From positions 1 to 64,000 of the forward strand of contig NZ_CABVQK010000023.1 in the NCBI RefSeq assembly GCF_902499335.1: a stretch of DNA of 64,000 nt, written 5' to 3'. The stretch comes from Burkholderia lata (lineage in GTDB: Bacteria > Pseudomonadota > Gammaproteobacteria > Burkholderiales > Burkholderiaceae). Below the pieces are notes generated by a model. It was not told the DNA's origin. It searched no databases and saw nothing but the letters and a program-made list of their open reading frames with translations. Position numbers and translations under genes: made by a program. Shown here piece after piece: positions 8,201 to 17,453 of the stretch; the stretch's first letter is position 1; each line of letters opens with the position of its first letter.

Positions 8201-11200
8201 CGCCGTTACCTGATTCGGATCCCGCTGCGCGCAGTCTTGCGGCACCGGCCCTTGCCGGCATGCCTCGCGTCCGAAACTGTCCAGGCCGACGATATGCGTG
8301 AAGCCGTTCTCGTCCCGCTCCGCCACCTTGACGCCGAATCGCGGGTCGTAGCCGTGGTGAACGGCGAGCGAAACGCCCCGTTCGTTCGCCGGTGCAATGA
8401 CCGTGGCGGGGTAGGTGTGATAGGCAGCCTCGAACTCGATTGTCGTGGTGGCGCCGCCCGGCCGCGTCTCGGCGACTCGATTGCCGCACGCGTCATATGC
8501 CAGCCGGGTGGTCAGGAATACTTCATTGGTGTCGTCCCAGCGGCTCAGCGTCAGCAAATCGCGGGTCTGTGGCGCGTATGCGTAGGCCGTGAGCTGGTAG
8601 TCGCCTGGCCGGAAACTCGAGATTCGGTCATCGCTGGCGTTGGCGGACAGCTTCTCATATAACAGGTAACCCAGCGCCCAGGAATCGCGCGGGCCCGCCG
8701 CGTCGTTCTGGAACAGACGGTGCGTATGAACGACTTCGTCCACGGCCAGCGGCTGGACGGCGGGGAAGGGCGCCGTCGAGTCGATGCCGGACGGGTCGAT
8801 CCAGGCCACGTAGCCATGCCACACACATGTGTTCGGGTTGCCATAGTTGTCATAGCCGGTGCTGCTGGCCACCGCGTAATCCGGCACGCCGTAGTCGTAG
8901 CGGCAGGCCAGCGTGCCGGTCCGACGCACCTCGTACACGGCTGCCGCCGGCACCGGCCGCGACGCCTGATAGGTGTTGACCGAGAGACCCAGCACCACGT
9001 CCCGCCTGGCGGCCGTCACCCGGACATCCTGGGAAATCGAGGCGTCGGCTTCCAGGCACTCGCTGGCCAGATGCCCCAGATAAGGAAAGTCCTGCAGATA
9101 GCGCTGCACGTGACGCAATCCGGTTTGCAGATCCGTGCTTTCCACCTCGCCAAAACCCTCCCAGCCTCGGCCATTGAGATCGATGCGCGCATTGGCATAG
9201 TGCATGCGGAAGCTGCGTGCATAGGCGTATCGATTCACCTTGTCATCGTTGGTCAACGTGTAGTTCGAGACGACATAAATGGCTTGCCCGATCACCTCCT
9301 GCGTCGGGAACTGCGCGGGCGACAGATGGGCGGGGTAGCGCCGCGCGCTGACATGCGGGTACGCGAGTCTCGCATCCAAGCAATAGGTACCCGAATCGCT
9401 TAGCGATGTATAGTGGATCGAGACACGGCCACCCAGCCCGTTGGTGATCTGATTGACCAGATCCGGAACCGGACCGGTGGAGAGTAGTGGCTGCGCCAGT
9501 ATATTGTTCTCGGGATCTGGGTAGGTGCAGATCAGGTCCGCCTTGCCGTCGCCATTGGCGTCGCCGATCTGGCAGTTGAGCGTAGTGGCGCCGCTCCCGG
9601 TATCGAGCGACGCGAGTTGCCGGAAGCTGCCGTCGGGCAGGGATCCATACACGGTCGCATTCAGGACGCTCTGCGTATCGCGCCAGCAATTCAGCAGACA
9701 CGTTTGCGATCCGCCATTGAAGCCCATGGGGAGGAGGCCGGAGGTCGAGACCACTTGTCCGGAGAAACTCGACGACGGCCCTGTCACGAACCCGCCCGCC
9801 GCGTCCGACAGGAATGACTGGATCGTGAGCGGTGTCGACGAGGACTGGCAAACCTGAACGATGTCGACGATGCCGTCGCCATTGGCGTCCGCAGGCAGGA
9901 TGAGGACCTGGTTCACCGCTGACACGTTCAGACACGACGACACCGCGCGGGCGAAGAACGTCACGCCGTTCGCACTGCTTTGCGTGACGAAGGACGTGGT
10001 ATTGACGAAGCCGTCGCGGTCGTTCCACAGCAGTACCATGTCCACCATGCCGTCGCCGTTGACGTCAACGGGCCACAGCGCGTTTTGCGACTCTGGCGCC
10101 GGCGATTCGGTGACCGTGGTCAACGCTGGCGTGCGCAACCCGCCGCTATCGCCCGAGAATTGCGACAGGTAGGTGTCGAAGGCGAGTCGGCCCCACTGAT
10201 CGGCATAAGCCACCACGAAGTCCGTGCGCCCGTCGGCATCGGCATCGAGCGGGTAGAGTCCAACCCACCCCCCCTTCCAGGGATCTTGTGTCAGCGTGTT
10301 TTTCGACTCGCTAAAGCCGTCTCCCGTGGACAGGAAGACATCAAATGCCAGGCACCCCTGGTCCGAGTACGCAATCACGAGATCCGTCAGGCCATCGCCG
10401 TTGACATCTCCGGGCAGGACTTGGTAGTCCGAGGTCGAACCATAGGCGCCCAATGTGCAATCCTGGCCCTGGACATAGGTCACCCGGCCCTGGTCGACGC
10501 GCGCCAGAAAGACCGTGGCATGCAGCACCGCGTTGGGATCGGCACTGATTTGCACGATATCGGTGATGCCATCGCCGTTGACATCCATGGAAATGGTCTG
10601 CAATACGTCGACGCTGTTCAACAGCTGGCTGGACGGCTGCGTGGTGTCGAAGCCCGGCTGGGACACGTCCTGCCAGCCGGCATGAATCAATGGCAGTGTG
10701 GCGCCATCGGCGCCCACGGCCGTGACGGTTTCAAGGCAGCTCAGCCGAGTTACGTTGCTGGTCCGATACGTCAGCGCGTATTTGCGCACCGGGACGCCGC
10801 CAGCGAGCGACACGGCGATCGTCTCCAGCAGATATGAGGTGGTGACGGCATGGCCGCCCAGATACGTGCGCATGACGTCCGGTCGTACTTGCGCACCGTA
10901 AGTGAAATCTATATAGCGGTTTGCCGCCAGATCGGCGCGGGCGGTATAGCTGATATGGGAGAGATAAAAGGCGCCGGTATCCTGGCTCCCCGCCACGGGC
11001 TTGTTCGTATAGCGGTATTCGATCCGGTTGCCGTGCAAGTCCTCCGTGGCGGCGAGCGCCCAGACGCGGACATGCCGGGTATTCCCCGCCAGGATGAGGC
11101 TATCCGGCGTCGTGCCGTACTCGTGTCTCGTCCCGTTCTTCAGGTAGACGATAAAGCCGTCCTGCGGCGTCACCCCGGCCACGACCTTGGACCAGTCGTG

Positions 11201-11548
11201 GATCTCGGCGTAGTACACCGTGCCGGCTTGCCCGTATGCGCCCGATACCGCGATCAAACGCTGTCCGTCGAGCAGGTACCGGTCGTCGGGGCCGTAGTCG
11301 ACACAGCCGTTGAAGCCATCGACATCGAGCGTGGCTTTCGTGCGCGTGATCGCCGACAGTCCCGTCAGGCTCCAGCCCACGCCCAGCACGCTGTTGCCTT
11401 GCTGGTGCCCGTACGCCAGGCCGATGCACGGGTGCACCCCCGCGATGCCGGGAGGCACTTCAATGGGCAGGTGATAAGTGGCCTGCCCATTGGCGTCGAC
11501 ATCGAACTTGCCTTGCCGCAGACCCACTGCGGATCGAGTCAGTGTCAT
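5249..11548 (-). CDS. SpvB/FG-GAP/Rhs giant protein, Tc-toxin TcB-TcC-like
   Basis: 2099-aa protein. The N-terminus is a SpvB-type domain (GKFDVDANGQATYHLPIEVP, then GVGWSLTGLSAITR). Six FG-GAP/VCBS-like calcium-loop repeats follow (DVNGDGITDIV, DVNGDGLTDLV, DADADGRTDFV, DVNGDGMVDMV, DANGDGIVDIV, DANGDGKADLI), then a TcdB-mid-type segment (GLGGRVSIHYTSLSDSGTY through NGRGWEGFGEVES). Next are Rhs/YD repeats (YDALGR, YDGLGR) and an Rhs core ending at about residue 1833 with LYDFGARCYAPATGRFLTPD and IDPTGH. The last 266 residues are the variable tip: Gly/Ala-rich with hydrophobic stretches and no toxin fold I can name. In Tc toxins TcB and TcC form a cocoon around the toxic tip, delivered by TcA; no TcA gene is in the window. 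It lies 18 bp downstream of the Vps62-like gene, so the two are probably co-transcribed. No immunity gene is evident. Confidence 0.88.
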   Translation of the reverse strand: MTLTRSAVGLRQGKFDVDANGQATYHLPIEVPPGIAGVHPCIGLAYGHQQGNSVLGVGWSLTGLSAITRTKATLDVDGFNGCVDYGPDDRYLLDGQRLIAVSGAYGQAGTVYYAEIHDWSKVVAGVTPQDGFIVYLKNGTRHEYGTTPDSLILAGNTRHVRVWALAATEDLHGNRIEYRYTNKPVAGSQDTGAFYLSHISYTARADLAANRYIDFTYGAQVRPDVMRTYLGGHAVTTSYLLETIAVSLAGGVPVRKYALTYRTSNVTRLSCLETVTAVGADGATLPLIHAGWQDVSQPGFDTTQPSSQLLNSVDVLQTISMDVNGDGITDIVQISADPNAVLHATVFLARVDQGRVTYVQGQDCTLGAYGSTSDYQVLPGDVNGDGLTDLVIAYSDQGCLAFDVFLSTGDGFSESKNTLTQDPWKGGWVGLYPLDADADGRTDFVVAYADQWGRLAFDTYLSQFSGDSGGLRTPALTTVTESPAPESQNALWPVDVNGDGMVDMVLLWNDRDGFVNTTSFVTQSSANGVTFFARAVSSCLNVSAVNQVLILPADANGDGIVDIVQVCQSSSTPLTIQSFLSDAAGGFVTGPSSSFSGQVVSTSGLLPMGFNGGSQTCLLNCWRDTQSVLNATVYGSLPDGSFRQLASLDTGSGATTLNCQIGDANGDGKADLICTYPDPENNILAQPLLSTGPVPDLVNQITNGLGGRVSIHYTSLSDSGTYCLDARLAYPHVSARRYPAHLSPAQFPTQEVIGQAIYVVSNYTLTNDDKVNRYAYARSFRMHYANARIDLNGRGWEGFGEVESTDLQTGLRHVQRYLQDFPYLGHLASECLEADASISQDVRVTAARRDVVLGLSVNTYQASRPVPAAAVYEVRRTGTLACRYDYGVPDYAVASSTGYDNYGNPNTCVWHGYVAWIDPSGIDSTAPFPAVQPLAVDEVVHTHRLFQNDAAGPRDSWALGYLLYEKLSANASDDRISSFRPGDYQLTAYAYAPQTRDLLTLSRWDDTNEVFLTTRLAYDACGNRVAETRPGGATTTIEFEAAYHTYPATVIAPANERGVSLAVHHGYDPRFGVKVAERDENGFTHIVGLDSFGREACRQGPVPQDCAQRDPNQVTALVTGALDFREAVVLTLESRDYLDDGVIGLYTQRNVLQSFADSTARATSWERRYIDGLARITLTATQRDGTQGNVAVLTTYADCGKPRTRSVPFFAPDLSRPTAPQEMTCQYDIQGRPIRLVVPAGSAGERSAVCAWEYHAGQRETVTEAFGAPEAYARQTTAHLFHGDLRVSVASDPRGQDETRFDYDALGRMLRSTDAAGVVNTIAYDALDRKTRYDNPDQNTTARGDALSYRYDADTGLLASITDAAGGIDRYEYDALGRVIRRRMADGRVFRQAYDEGVNGNGALCAVTIIAADDTLELSRRFAYDCYGKAYQETLAIAGARAPFVTTTEFDPLGRVTSQCYPDGTRLIRQYRDGLMTRQDLDGVSIVYPLERATPMGNPGRVELGGQLGIEYSYSPLGLRYGETVAGQDGVARLDFSLDYDLLGQLTCEVEHIARRTESFTYVDKRLVSAEVPGFPDGNGRYVYGPGGNLLSKDGNRYSDYSGHFPRTILKGEDVIYRATQDACGRTASHESRGDSLRFGYDGLGRLASVTQAETVLRRIWSDELGQRLREVREDGSTIYYLGPVYQEQVGTDGGSRVVKLLIDRLGQAASIETAGSATQRRYFRRDRKGNITHVFAEDGALVEVTAFDGFGLPEAIRAQRAGPARYEGKTWDAKTGLYDFGARCYAPATGRFLTPDARLGSRSPERADAWNRFAFELNGPPNHIDPTGHFSWSLFGAYLGMGVLTALGVAGSLVTGGVSDEVAADLDAGIASDADLAGQQAASAAERQSGRAVASRMAIKATGGALSGAATGAGSSGLGYLNTHTRSWNWSGLSHAMSLGAASGSVSGWISGFLAPITPALTDNWVIKVIAGAAVNAGANVAGAEVASAAIDHQGISGAQLRNTILSGLLTGTLTAGVAHLRGVGARVPPAGASQGNVVRLGTVLNRMIHTAKQSKYALVGISGVAYTAIDATWVELQTGPRWIVHIDPRSLGGASDS

Positions 11549-11566
11549 GGATGCCCCGCGCCAGAT

Positions 11567-12151
11567 TTACGTGGATTGTTTCGGCTTCTTGATGTCCCAC
11601 ACGATCACCGAGCCTGGATAACCGTCGCTCTGCACCGTCGCGACGCAAGTTCTGGCAGTCGGCAGCATCCAGATACTGACGTTGTTCGGCGCGTGGGACT
11701 TCTTGTCGGTCCAGACCAGATTTGTGTCGCTGGAAAGCGTGACCTGTTCGCACAGATCCTGCCGGACGCATATCAATGCCGGAAAGGTTGTGAGGCCCGG
11801 CGGGTCGTTGAAATCCATGACCGCGATGCAGCCGAGCGCAAGGAAGCCGTTAGGCGGGACCGGCATATAAATCCCCAAATTGCTCGACTGGCGGTTACCG
11901 GTGCAGGTCCAGACTTCCACAATCGCGGAGGGAGTCGACACTCCACCAGCCTGGTCGCACCTGTAAACGTTTTGAGTCACCGATGGAGGAGCATTGTAGT
12001 TAGGCGTCGCGGTCATTCCCAGCATGCCCCAGTCGAGGGGGACCACCGGGCACCAGAATGAAATGGCGGCTTCTGCACCCGATCCGACGTCCGTGACCGG
12101 GGTCGGTGAGAAAGTACTGACGGCTTGACTTATCATATTTGGGTTAGCCAT
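11567..12151 (-). CDS. Vps62/DUF946-like protein, operon partner of the Tc/Rhs protein
   Basis: 194 aa from the ATG at 12151, chosen because CTGGAGG sits just ahead; the frame extends to an ATG at 12211 without a good ribosome site. The sequence shows features of the eukaryote-like Vps62/DUF946 family: VYRCDQAGG, then GIYMPVPPNGFLALGCIAVM and LVWTDKKSHAPNNVSIWMLP. There is no signal peptide or membrane segment. Bacterial members are sometimes found beside insecticidal or secreted proteins; the role is unknown. It precedes the 2099-aa protein by 18 bp and may be a delivery partner, lectin-like component or effector. That is inference. Family call moderately sure. Confidence 0.6.
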   Translation of the reverse strand: MANPNMISQAVSTFSPTPVTDVGSGAEAAISFWCPVVPLDWGMLGMTATPNYNAPPSVTQNVYRCDQAGGVSTPSAIVEVWTCTGNRQSSNLGIYMPVPPNGFLALGCIAVMDFNDPPGLTTFPALICVRQDLCEQVTLSSDTNLVWTDKKSHAPNNVSIWMLPTARTCVATVQSDGYPGSVIVWDIKKPKQST

Positions 12152-13969
12152 GTGTGCCTCCAGGGAGTTAGCTTCAAATAATAGTTCCCGCCTAGCCGCT
12201 GCGGTATTCACGAGAAATCATCGCGCCACCATCAACACATCATTCAATAATTTATTTGAAATAATAGTGATTGCCGCTCGTGGGGTGGAAGAGGTATATA
12301 GAGGTTTATTGTGAAGTTATTGATTAAAGGCAAGCGAGTGCGCAGTGTTCCAGGGTCGGTTTGCTTCATGTGCCACATGCTCTCCGGCTCGACGATTCAT
12401 TGCAAGCAACCCCGGGCGCCAGTTGCGTAAGGTTTCCTCGGGTTCGCGGCCAGCCCGGCAATGGATCGTGCAGGCGGCATCGAGTGTCAGGTACGCCGGC
12501 GAGCTTGATCACATGACTGGTGTATAAGGGGATGCGCTATCGGCCGTCGATACGTCAGCCATTTCTTGTGCAACGAATAACTGGTTGGCCGCGAACGCTA
12601 CCAGGATTGTCCAACCAGGCAATCGCCGACTGCGTTGGGCCGCAGACTCCCGTCGCGTCCATTTTTCCATTTGCGTGAATGTCGATGCTAAGGTTGCTGC
12701 CACCCATGCTGAACAACAGGCTTGCACCGGCGGAAGCGCAGGAAGATTGATTTATCAGGATCCCTCGTTTTATATGAATTGAGTAGCGATGTTGTTATGG
12801 CCTTGGTTCGAATTTTCAGTTGTGCGGCGGTGCTCATCTCAGCTTGCTGATATGCATTTATATTTGATTTTTGAAAAATGGCAAGCTTTTTCTCTTGTAA
12901 GCAGATCTATCCGTCGTTGCTGGCAATGTATTCAAGGTGGAAAGTCGATTTTAGATTTTCATCATAACTTTCCTGGGGGTTGTTTCTATTTCTAAAATTA
13001 TCACCACGGGCGAACATAGGGGGCGGGTTGAGCAACTCGCGGCGACGCCGACGTGGACGACCAAGATAGGATTTCGTTTCGACAAACCCACGCACGTCAT
13101 TTAACAAAATTAGCACTGTCATCGGGAGCGCGTGCAGCAGTCTTCGCGATCCCGTGCGTGACCCGACGGTATCGATGACGGTGTCTCTACAATGGCCGTC
13201 ATCGAGATGTGCGGTCTTCGTGGATCTTCAACGAAAACATGCCTTGATTTTCCGGTGCGGTCTCTCCAGTGCCGACAGCAGCCAGCCGGATGCTTCGGCA
13301 TCTTTGACGGTAGTCGCTACGCGACCGCGCGGAAGCGCCGTCTCCACAAAGGTTCAGCCCATCGATTGACAATCGAGTGGGCGTGCTTTCACGCCGAGGC
13401 GCATGCCGTTGTACTTCGACTGCTACTCGGGCTAACGCTGTCCAGCTTCCGCGAATGTGGTGCATGACGGCATCGGTATCTGTACCGATTCGTTCCATGA
13501 GAATATGGTCTGCCCAGCCGGTGCGTGAGGATACGTAGATTGGCCGGCATAGCTATATAGCGACACGTCACAGCTTCTGCGTCGGAGAAATGGTCGTCAT
13601 AGGCGGCACGGCGACAGACGTCGTGGCGACGGGGGGCGCTGAGGTAGCAGCAAGCACCACGGATTTTCATCGAGATGCGGGGGCGTGCTCCATCGCTCAG
13701 AACGTGTCGCGTCTGCTTTTTAGTGTTCGGACTGCGGTAAGGGAAGTTTCGTTTTAGGGGCCGCAGCGGAAAGCCTTGCGGGCATTGGCTCAGATCACGG
13801 CCACGATTCAAAGTTAAATGAAATGTGATCACTCCCCGCCGCAAAATTTTGCACAATGGCGGCAGCGCGGCCCGTTGCCGCGCTTCACCCCCGGGAACCC
13901 GGCCAGCCGGACCGGGGCCGGCCCGAACCGATACCCGACCTCGGCACCGACGTGCCGCCGCCTGCCGCC
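12152..13969. other. Long partly AT-rich stretch without a credible gene
   Basis: About 1.8 kb between the Rhs-type operon and the response regulator. The first 130 bp are AT-rich (TATTAT and AATAATTTATTTGAAATAAT-like runs) and probably hold the promoter of the minus-strand operon. From about 12740 to 13000 the DNA is clearly poorer in GC than the rest of the window. Open frames of 60-100 codons exist on both strands, but none has a start with a ribosome site and recognisable coding character. It is probably decayed or foreign DNA at the edge of the accessory block. Confidence 0.5.
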
Positions 13970-14689
13970 ATGGACCAACCGAAACGCATCCTGATCGTCG
14001 AGGACGACGCCGATATCGCCGACGTGCTGAGCCTGCACCTGCGCGACGAGCGCTACGAGGTCGTGCACAGCGCTGATGGCGCGGAAGGGCTGCGCCTGCT
14101 CGAACAGGGCGGCTGGGATGCGCTGATCCTCGACCTGATGCTGCCGGGCGTCGACGGCCTCGAAATCTGCCGGCGCGCACGTGCGATGACGCGCTACACG
14201 CCGATCATCATCACGAGCGCGCGTTCGAGCGAGGTGCACCGGATCCTCGGCCTCGAGCTCGGCGCCGATGACTATCTGGCCAAGCCGTTTTCGGTGCTGG
14301 AACTCGTCGCACGCGTGAAGGCGCTGCTGCGGCGTGTCGACGCGCTCGCGCGCGATTCGCGGATCGACGCGGGCACGCTCGACGTCGCGGGGCTGGCGAT
14401 CGACCCGATCGCACGCGAGGCGAGCGTCGACGGCGCGCGGATCGACCTCACGCCGCGCGAATTCGACCTGTTGTATTTCTTCGCGCGGCACCCGGGCAAG
14501 GTGTTCTCGCGGATGGACCTGCTCAATGCCGTGTGGGGCTACCAGCACGAAGGCTACGAACACACGGTCAACACCCACATCAACCGGCTGCGCGCGAAGA
14601 TCGAGGCCGATCCGGCCGAGCCCGTGCGGATCCTCACCGTATGGGGCCGCGGCTACAAGCTCGCCGCGCCCGGCCAGCGGGACGCATGA
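13970..14689 (+). CDS. OmpR/PhoB-family response regulator
   Basis: 239 aa from the ATG at 13970 (MDQPKRILIVEDD); the longer open frame upstream is Pro/Arg-rich and looks non-coding. The receiver domain shows the acidic pair EDD (11-13), the phospho-acceptor Asp at 55 (LILDLMLPG), a switch Thr/Ser (IIITSARSS) and Lys in KPFSVLEL. The C-terminal winged helix is of OmpR type (LTPREFDLLYFFARHPGKVF, then HTVNTHINRLRAKIE, ending GRGYKL). It overlaps the kinase gene by 4 bp (ATGA), so the pair is translationally coupled. The stimulus and targets are not evident. Confidence 0.93.
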   Translation: MDQPKRILIVEDDADIADVLSLHLRDERYEVVHSADGAEGLRLLEQGGWDALILDLMLPGVDGLEICRRARAMTRYTPIIITSARSSEVHRILGLELGADDYLAKPFSVLELVARVKALLRRVDALARDSRIDAGTLDVAGLAIDPIAREASVDGARIDLTPREFDLLYFFARHPGKVFSRMDLLNAVWGYQHEGYEHTVNTHINRLRAKIEADPAEPVRILTVWGRGYKLAAPGQRDA

Positions 14690-16194
14690 TGAAGCTCACC
14701 CTTACCCAGCGGCTGTCGCTCGTATTCTCGGTGCTGCTGCTTGCGTGCTCGGGCGCGTCCGCGTGGCTGCAGATCCGCGCGAACGACATGCGCGAGCAGG
14801 AAGTCGTGCAGGGGCTGTCGCGCGACCTGGCCGCCAATATCGTCAACAGCGTGACCCACAGCGCGCCGCTGATGGATGCGAACGGGCTGCGCCCGGATGC
14901 CGTTCGCACGCTGTTCGGCCAGTTGATGGGCGTGAACCCGAGCGTCGAGGTGTACCTGCTCGACAACGCGGGGCGCATCAAGGGCGACGATGCGCCGCCC
15001 GGCCACGTGAAGCGCGACCGCGTCGATCTCGCGCCCGTGCAGCGCTTCATCGCTGGCGAGCCGCTGCCGATCCTCGGCGACGACCCGCGCAGCCCCGCCG
15101 CGCGCAAGGTGTTCAGCGCCGCGCCGCTGCAGCGCGCGGGGCAGCCGCCGTCGGGCTACATCTACGTGGTGCTGCTCGGCGAGGCGCACGACCAGTTGGC
15201 CGCGCGCGTCGACGCCGGCAACGTGCTGCGCACGACGCTGTGGTCGATGGCGCTGGTCGCGCTGCTCGGCCTGCTCGCGGGCCTCACCGCATTCAGCTTC
15301 ATCACGCGCCCGCTGCGCCGGCTGACGGATGCGATGCGCCGCTTCGACGCGAACGGCACGCCCGACACGCAGCCGCCGGTGCCGCGCTCGCGGCCGGGCC
15401 GGCGCGGCGACGACATCGTCGTGCTCGAATCCGCGTTCGCGCAGATGGCCGACCGGATCGGCGACCAGTGGCGCGCGCTGACGCACCAGGACCAGCAGCG
15501 GCGCGAACTGATCACGAACATCTCGCACGACCTGCGCACGCCGCTCACGTCGCTGCACGGCTATCTGGAGACGCTGTCGCTGAAGTCGGAGACGCTCGCC
15601 GAGACCGAACGGCGGCGCTACCTGTCGATCGCGCTCGCGCAGAGCGCGAAGGTCGGCCGGCTCGCGCAGGCGCTGTTCGAGCTCGCACGGCTCGAATCGG
15701 GCGGCGTGCAGGCCGAGCGCGAGCCGTTCTCGCTCGTCGATCTCGTGCAGGACGTGTTCCAGAAATTCGAACTGACCGCGCAGGCGCGCGGCGTCGCGCT
15801 GCATGCGCGGATCCCGGCGCGGGTGCCGGTCGTGTGCGCCGATCTCGGGATGATCGAGCGCGTGCTGACCAACCTGCTCGACAACGCGCTGCGGCACACG
15901 CCCGCGCACGGCGAAGTCGAGGTCGTGCTGGAGCCGCGCGGCGACCGCGTGGTCGTGACCGTGGCCGATACCGGGGAAGGGATTCCGGTGGCGCGGCGCG
16001 AAGGCTTGTTCCAGCGGCCGCAGCGGCCGATGAGCGGTGGTGCGGTGACGAGCGGCGGGCTCGGGCTGCTGATCGTGCACCGGATGCTGGCGCTCAACGG
16101 CAGCAGTATCCGGCTGGTCGACCGGGCCGGGCGCGGTGCGGTGTTCGAGTTCGCGCTGGCGGTGGCCACACCTGCTGTCGGCGACGGGCGCTGA
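14686..16194 (+). CDS. Sensor histidine kinase paired with the upstream regulator
   Basis: 502 aa from the ATG at 14686, which overlaps the stop of the regulator. Layout: a first membrane helix (LVFSVLLLACSGASAWL), a periplasmic sensor of about 150 residues, a second membrane helix near 190-210 (SMALVALLGLLAGLTAFSF), HAMP, then the dimerisation box ISHDLRTPLTS with phospho-His at 281. The ATPase domain follows with an N-box (NLLDNALRHTP), G1 (DTGEGIP) and GGLGLLIV. It ends 19 bp before the convergent AraC gene. A membrane-bound kinase for an unknown periplasmic signal. Confidence 0.92.
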   Translation: MMKLTLTQRLSLVFSVLLLACSGASAWLQIRANDMREQEVVQGLSRDLAANIVNSVTHSAPLMDANGLRPDAVRTLFGQLMGVNPSVEVYLLDNAGRIKGDDAPPGHVKRDRVDLAPVQRFIAGEPLPILGDDPRSPAARKVFSAAPLQRAGQPPSGYIYVVLLGEAHDQLAARVDAGNVLRTTLWSMALVALLGLLAGLTAFSFITRPLRRLTDAMRRFDANGTPDTQPPVPRSRPGRRGDDIVVLESAFAQMADRIGDQWRALTHQDQQRRELITNISHDLRTPLTSLHGYLETLSLKSETLAETERRRYLSIALAQSAKVGRLAQALFELARLESGGVQAEREPFSLVDLVQDVFQKFELTAQARGVALHARIPARVPVVCADLGMIERVLTNLLDNALRHTPAHGEVEVVLEPRGDRVVVTVADTGEGIPVARREGLFQRPQRPMSGGAVTSGGLGLLIVHRMLALNGSSIRLVDRAGRGAVFEFALAVATPAVGDGR

Positions 16195-16213
16195 CAGCCG
16201 TCAATGCCCGCAC

Positions 16214-17314
16214 TCAACCGCCGCGCTTGCGCCGCACGTCGCTCGGCGTCATGCCGGTCCAGCGCTTGAACGCGTGGCGAAACCCCACGGCGTCGCTGAA
16301 GCCGAGCGTCATTGCGATGTCCTCGGTACTGAGCGTGGTCGTACTGAGGTAGTCGATCGCGAGCGCCTTGCGCACGCTCGCCAGCAGTTCGCTGTATGAC
16401 GTGCCTTCGGCTTCGAGCTTGCGGCGCAGCGTGCGCGACGTGATGCACAGGATCGCCGCGATCGCGTCGATGTCCGGAAACTGCCCGGGCGTGCGCGTGA
16501 GTTCCTGGTACACGCGCCGCGTAACGCCGGCCTGGCTGCGCAATTCATCGAGCAGGCTCGCGCAATGCGACGACACCTGCGCGGCGGTAATCGGATTCGC
16601 GAGCTGCGGCGCACGCGTGAGCCAAGCGGCCGGGTAGCTGAGCACATGATGCGGCTGGTCGAAGGCGATCGGGCATTCGAGCGCATCGGCCAGCAGCGCC
16701 GCGTGAGCCGGCTGCGGTTGCGCGAACTGCGCGCGCGCGGGCACGCACCACGCACCCATCACGTCCTTGATGATCGTCACGTGCAGCGCGAACTGCATGT
16801 CGATCAGGAAACGGTACAGCGGCTCGTCGAGATCGGGCAGCGCGACTTCGTGCCGGTCGGGAAACAGCCACGACGCGGTGTCGCCCTGTTCGACCCAGCG
16901 GATCGCGAGCATGCCGTTCGCGAGCCGGTGATATTTGACGGCCGATTCGAACGCGTGCGCGAGCGATTCCGAACACAGCATCGCGTAGCCGTACATTCCG
17001 TAGCTCGATACGTGCAGCCGGTGGCCGACGCGCACGCCGAGATCGGAGCCGTCGTAGCGGCTAATCGCATTGCGCGCGGCCGTGAGGAACTGCAGCGGCG
17101 ACGTGAGCGTGAACGGGTCCGCGACGGCGGCCGGCGTGAGGCCGGTACCGTCGAGCACCGCGACCGGGTCGAGGCCGGCTTGCGCCGCCACGTCGAGCAG
17201 CACGGCCAGCTTGGCCGGCGTGAAGCGCTGCTCGCGCAGTGCGTGGGTCGGCTCGACGTCCGGCAGGCGGGCTGCGCGGGCGGTCGTCGGGTTCAAGAGC
17301 GCACTGCCCGGCAT
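16214..17314 (-). CDS. AraC-family transcriptional regulator with Arabinose_bd-type N-domain
   Basis: 366 aa. Residues of about 40-250 form the long N-terminal domain seen in OruR/ArgR-like AraC proteins (LGVRVGHRLHVSSYGMYGYA). The C-terminal double HTH is clear: AILCITSRTLRRKLEAEGTS, then IAMTLGFSDAVGFRHAFKRW, ending TGMTPSDVRR. The ATG at 17314 is used. It is convergent with the kinase gene, while the AhpD-like gene just upstream (17454-17909) runs in the same direction. Its targets are not evident. Confidence 0.88.
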   Translation of the reverse strand: MPGSALLNPTTARAARLPDVEPTHALREQRFTPAKLAVLLDVAAQAGLDPVAVLDGTGLTPAAVADPFTLTSPLQFLTAARNAISRYDGSDLGVRVGHRLHVSSYGMYGYAMLCSESLAHAFESAVKYHRLANGMLAIRWVEQGDTASWLFPDRHEVALPDLDEPLYRFLIDMQFALHVTIIKDVMGAWCVPARAQFAQPQPAHAALLADALECPIAFDQPHHVLSYPAAWLTRAPQLANPITAAQVSSHCASLLDELRSQAGVTRRVYQELTRTPGQFPDIDAIAAILCITSRTLRRKLEAEGTSYSELLASVRKALAIDYLSTTTLSTEDIAMTLGFSDAVGFRHAFKRWTGMTPSDVRRKRGG

Positions 17315-17453
17315 GGGAGCATCCTGCGTCCGAATCGATATCGTTTACGGCACGCAATTCTGCGCGGGATCGGTCCCAAACGCCACAGGGTTCACCCTGA
17401 TACGCATGCCGGCGCCACCCGGCGCGACCGGCGTCGGCCGCCTGCAACCGGCA

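Noticed and set aside
12345..13498. Several 60-100 codon frames on both strands in the gene-poor stretch
   Set aside because: No ribosome sites, no motifs, unstructured composition and mutual overlap.
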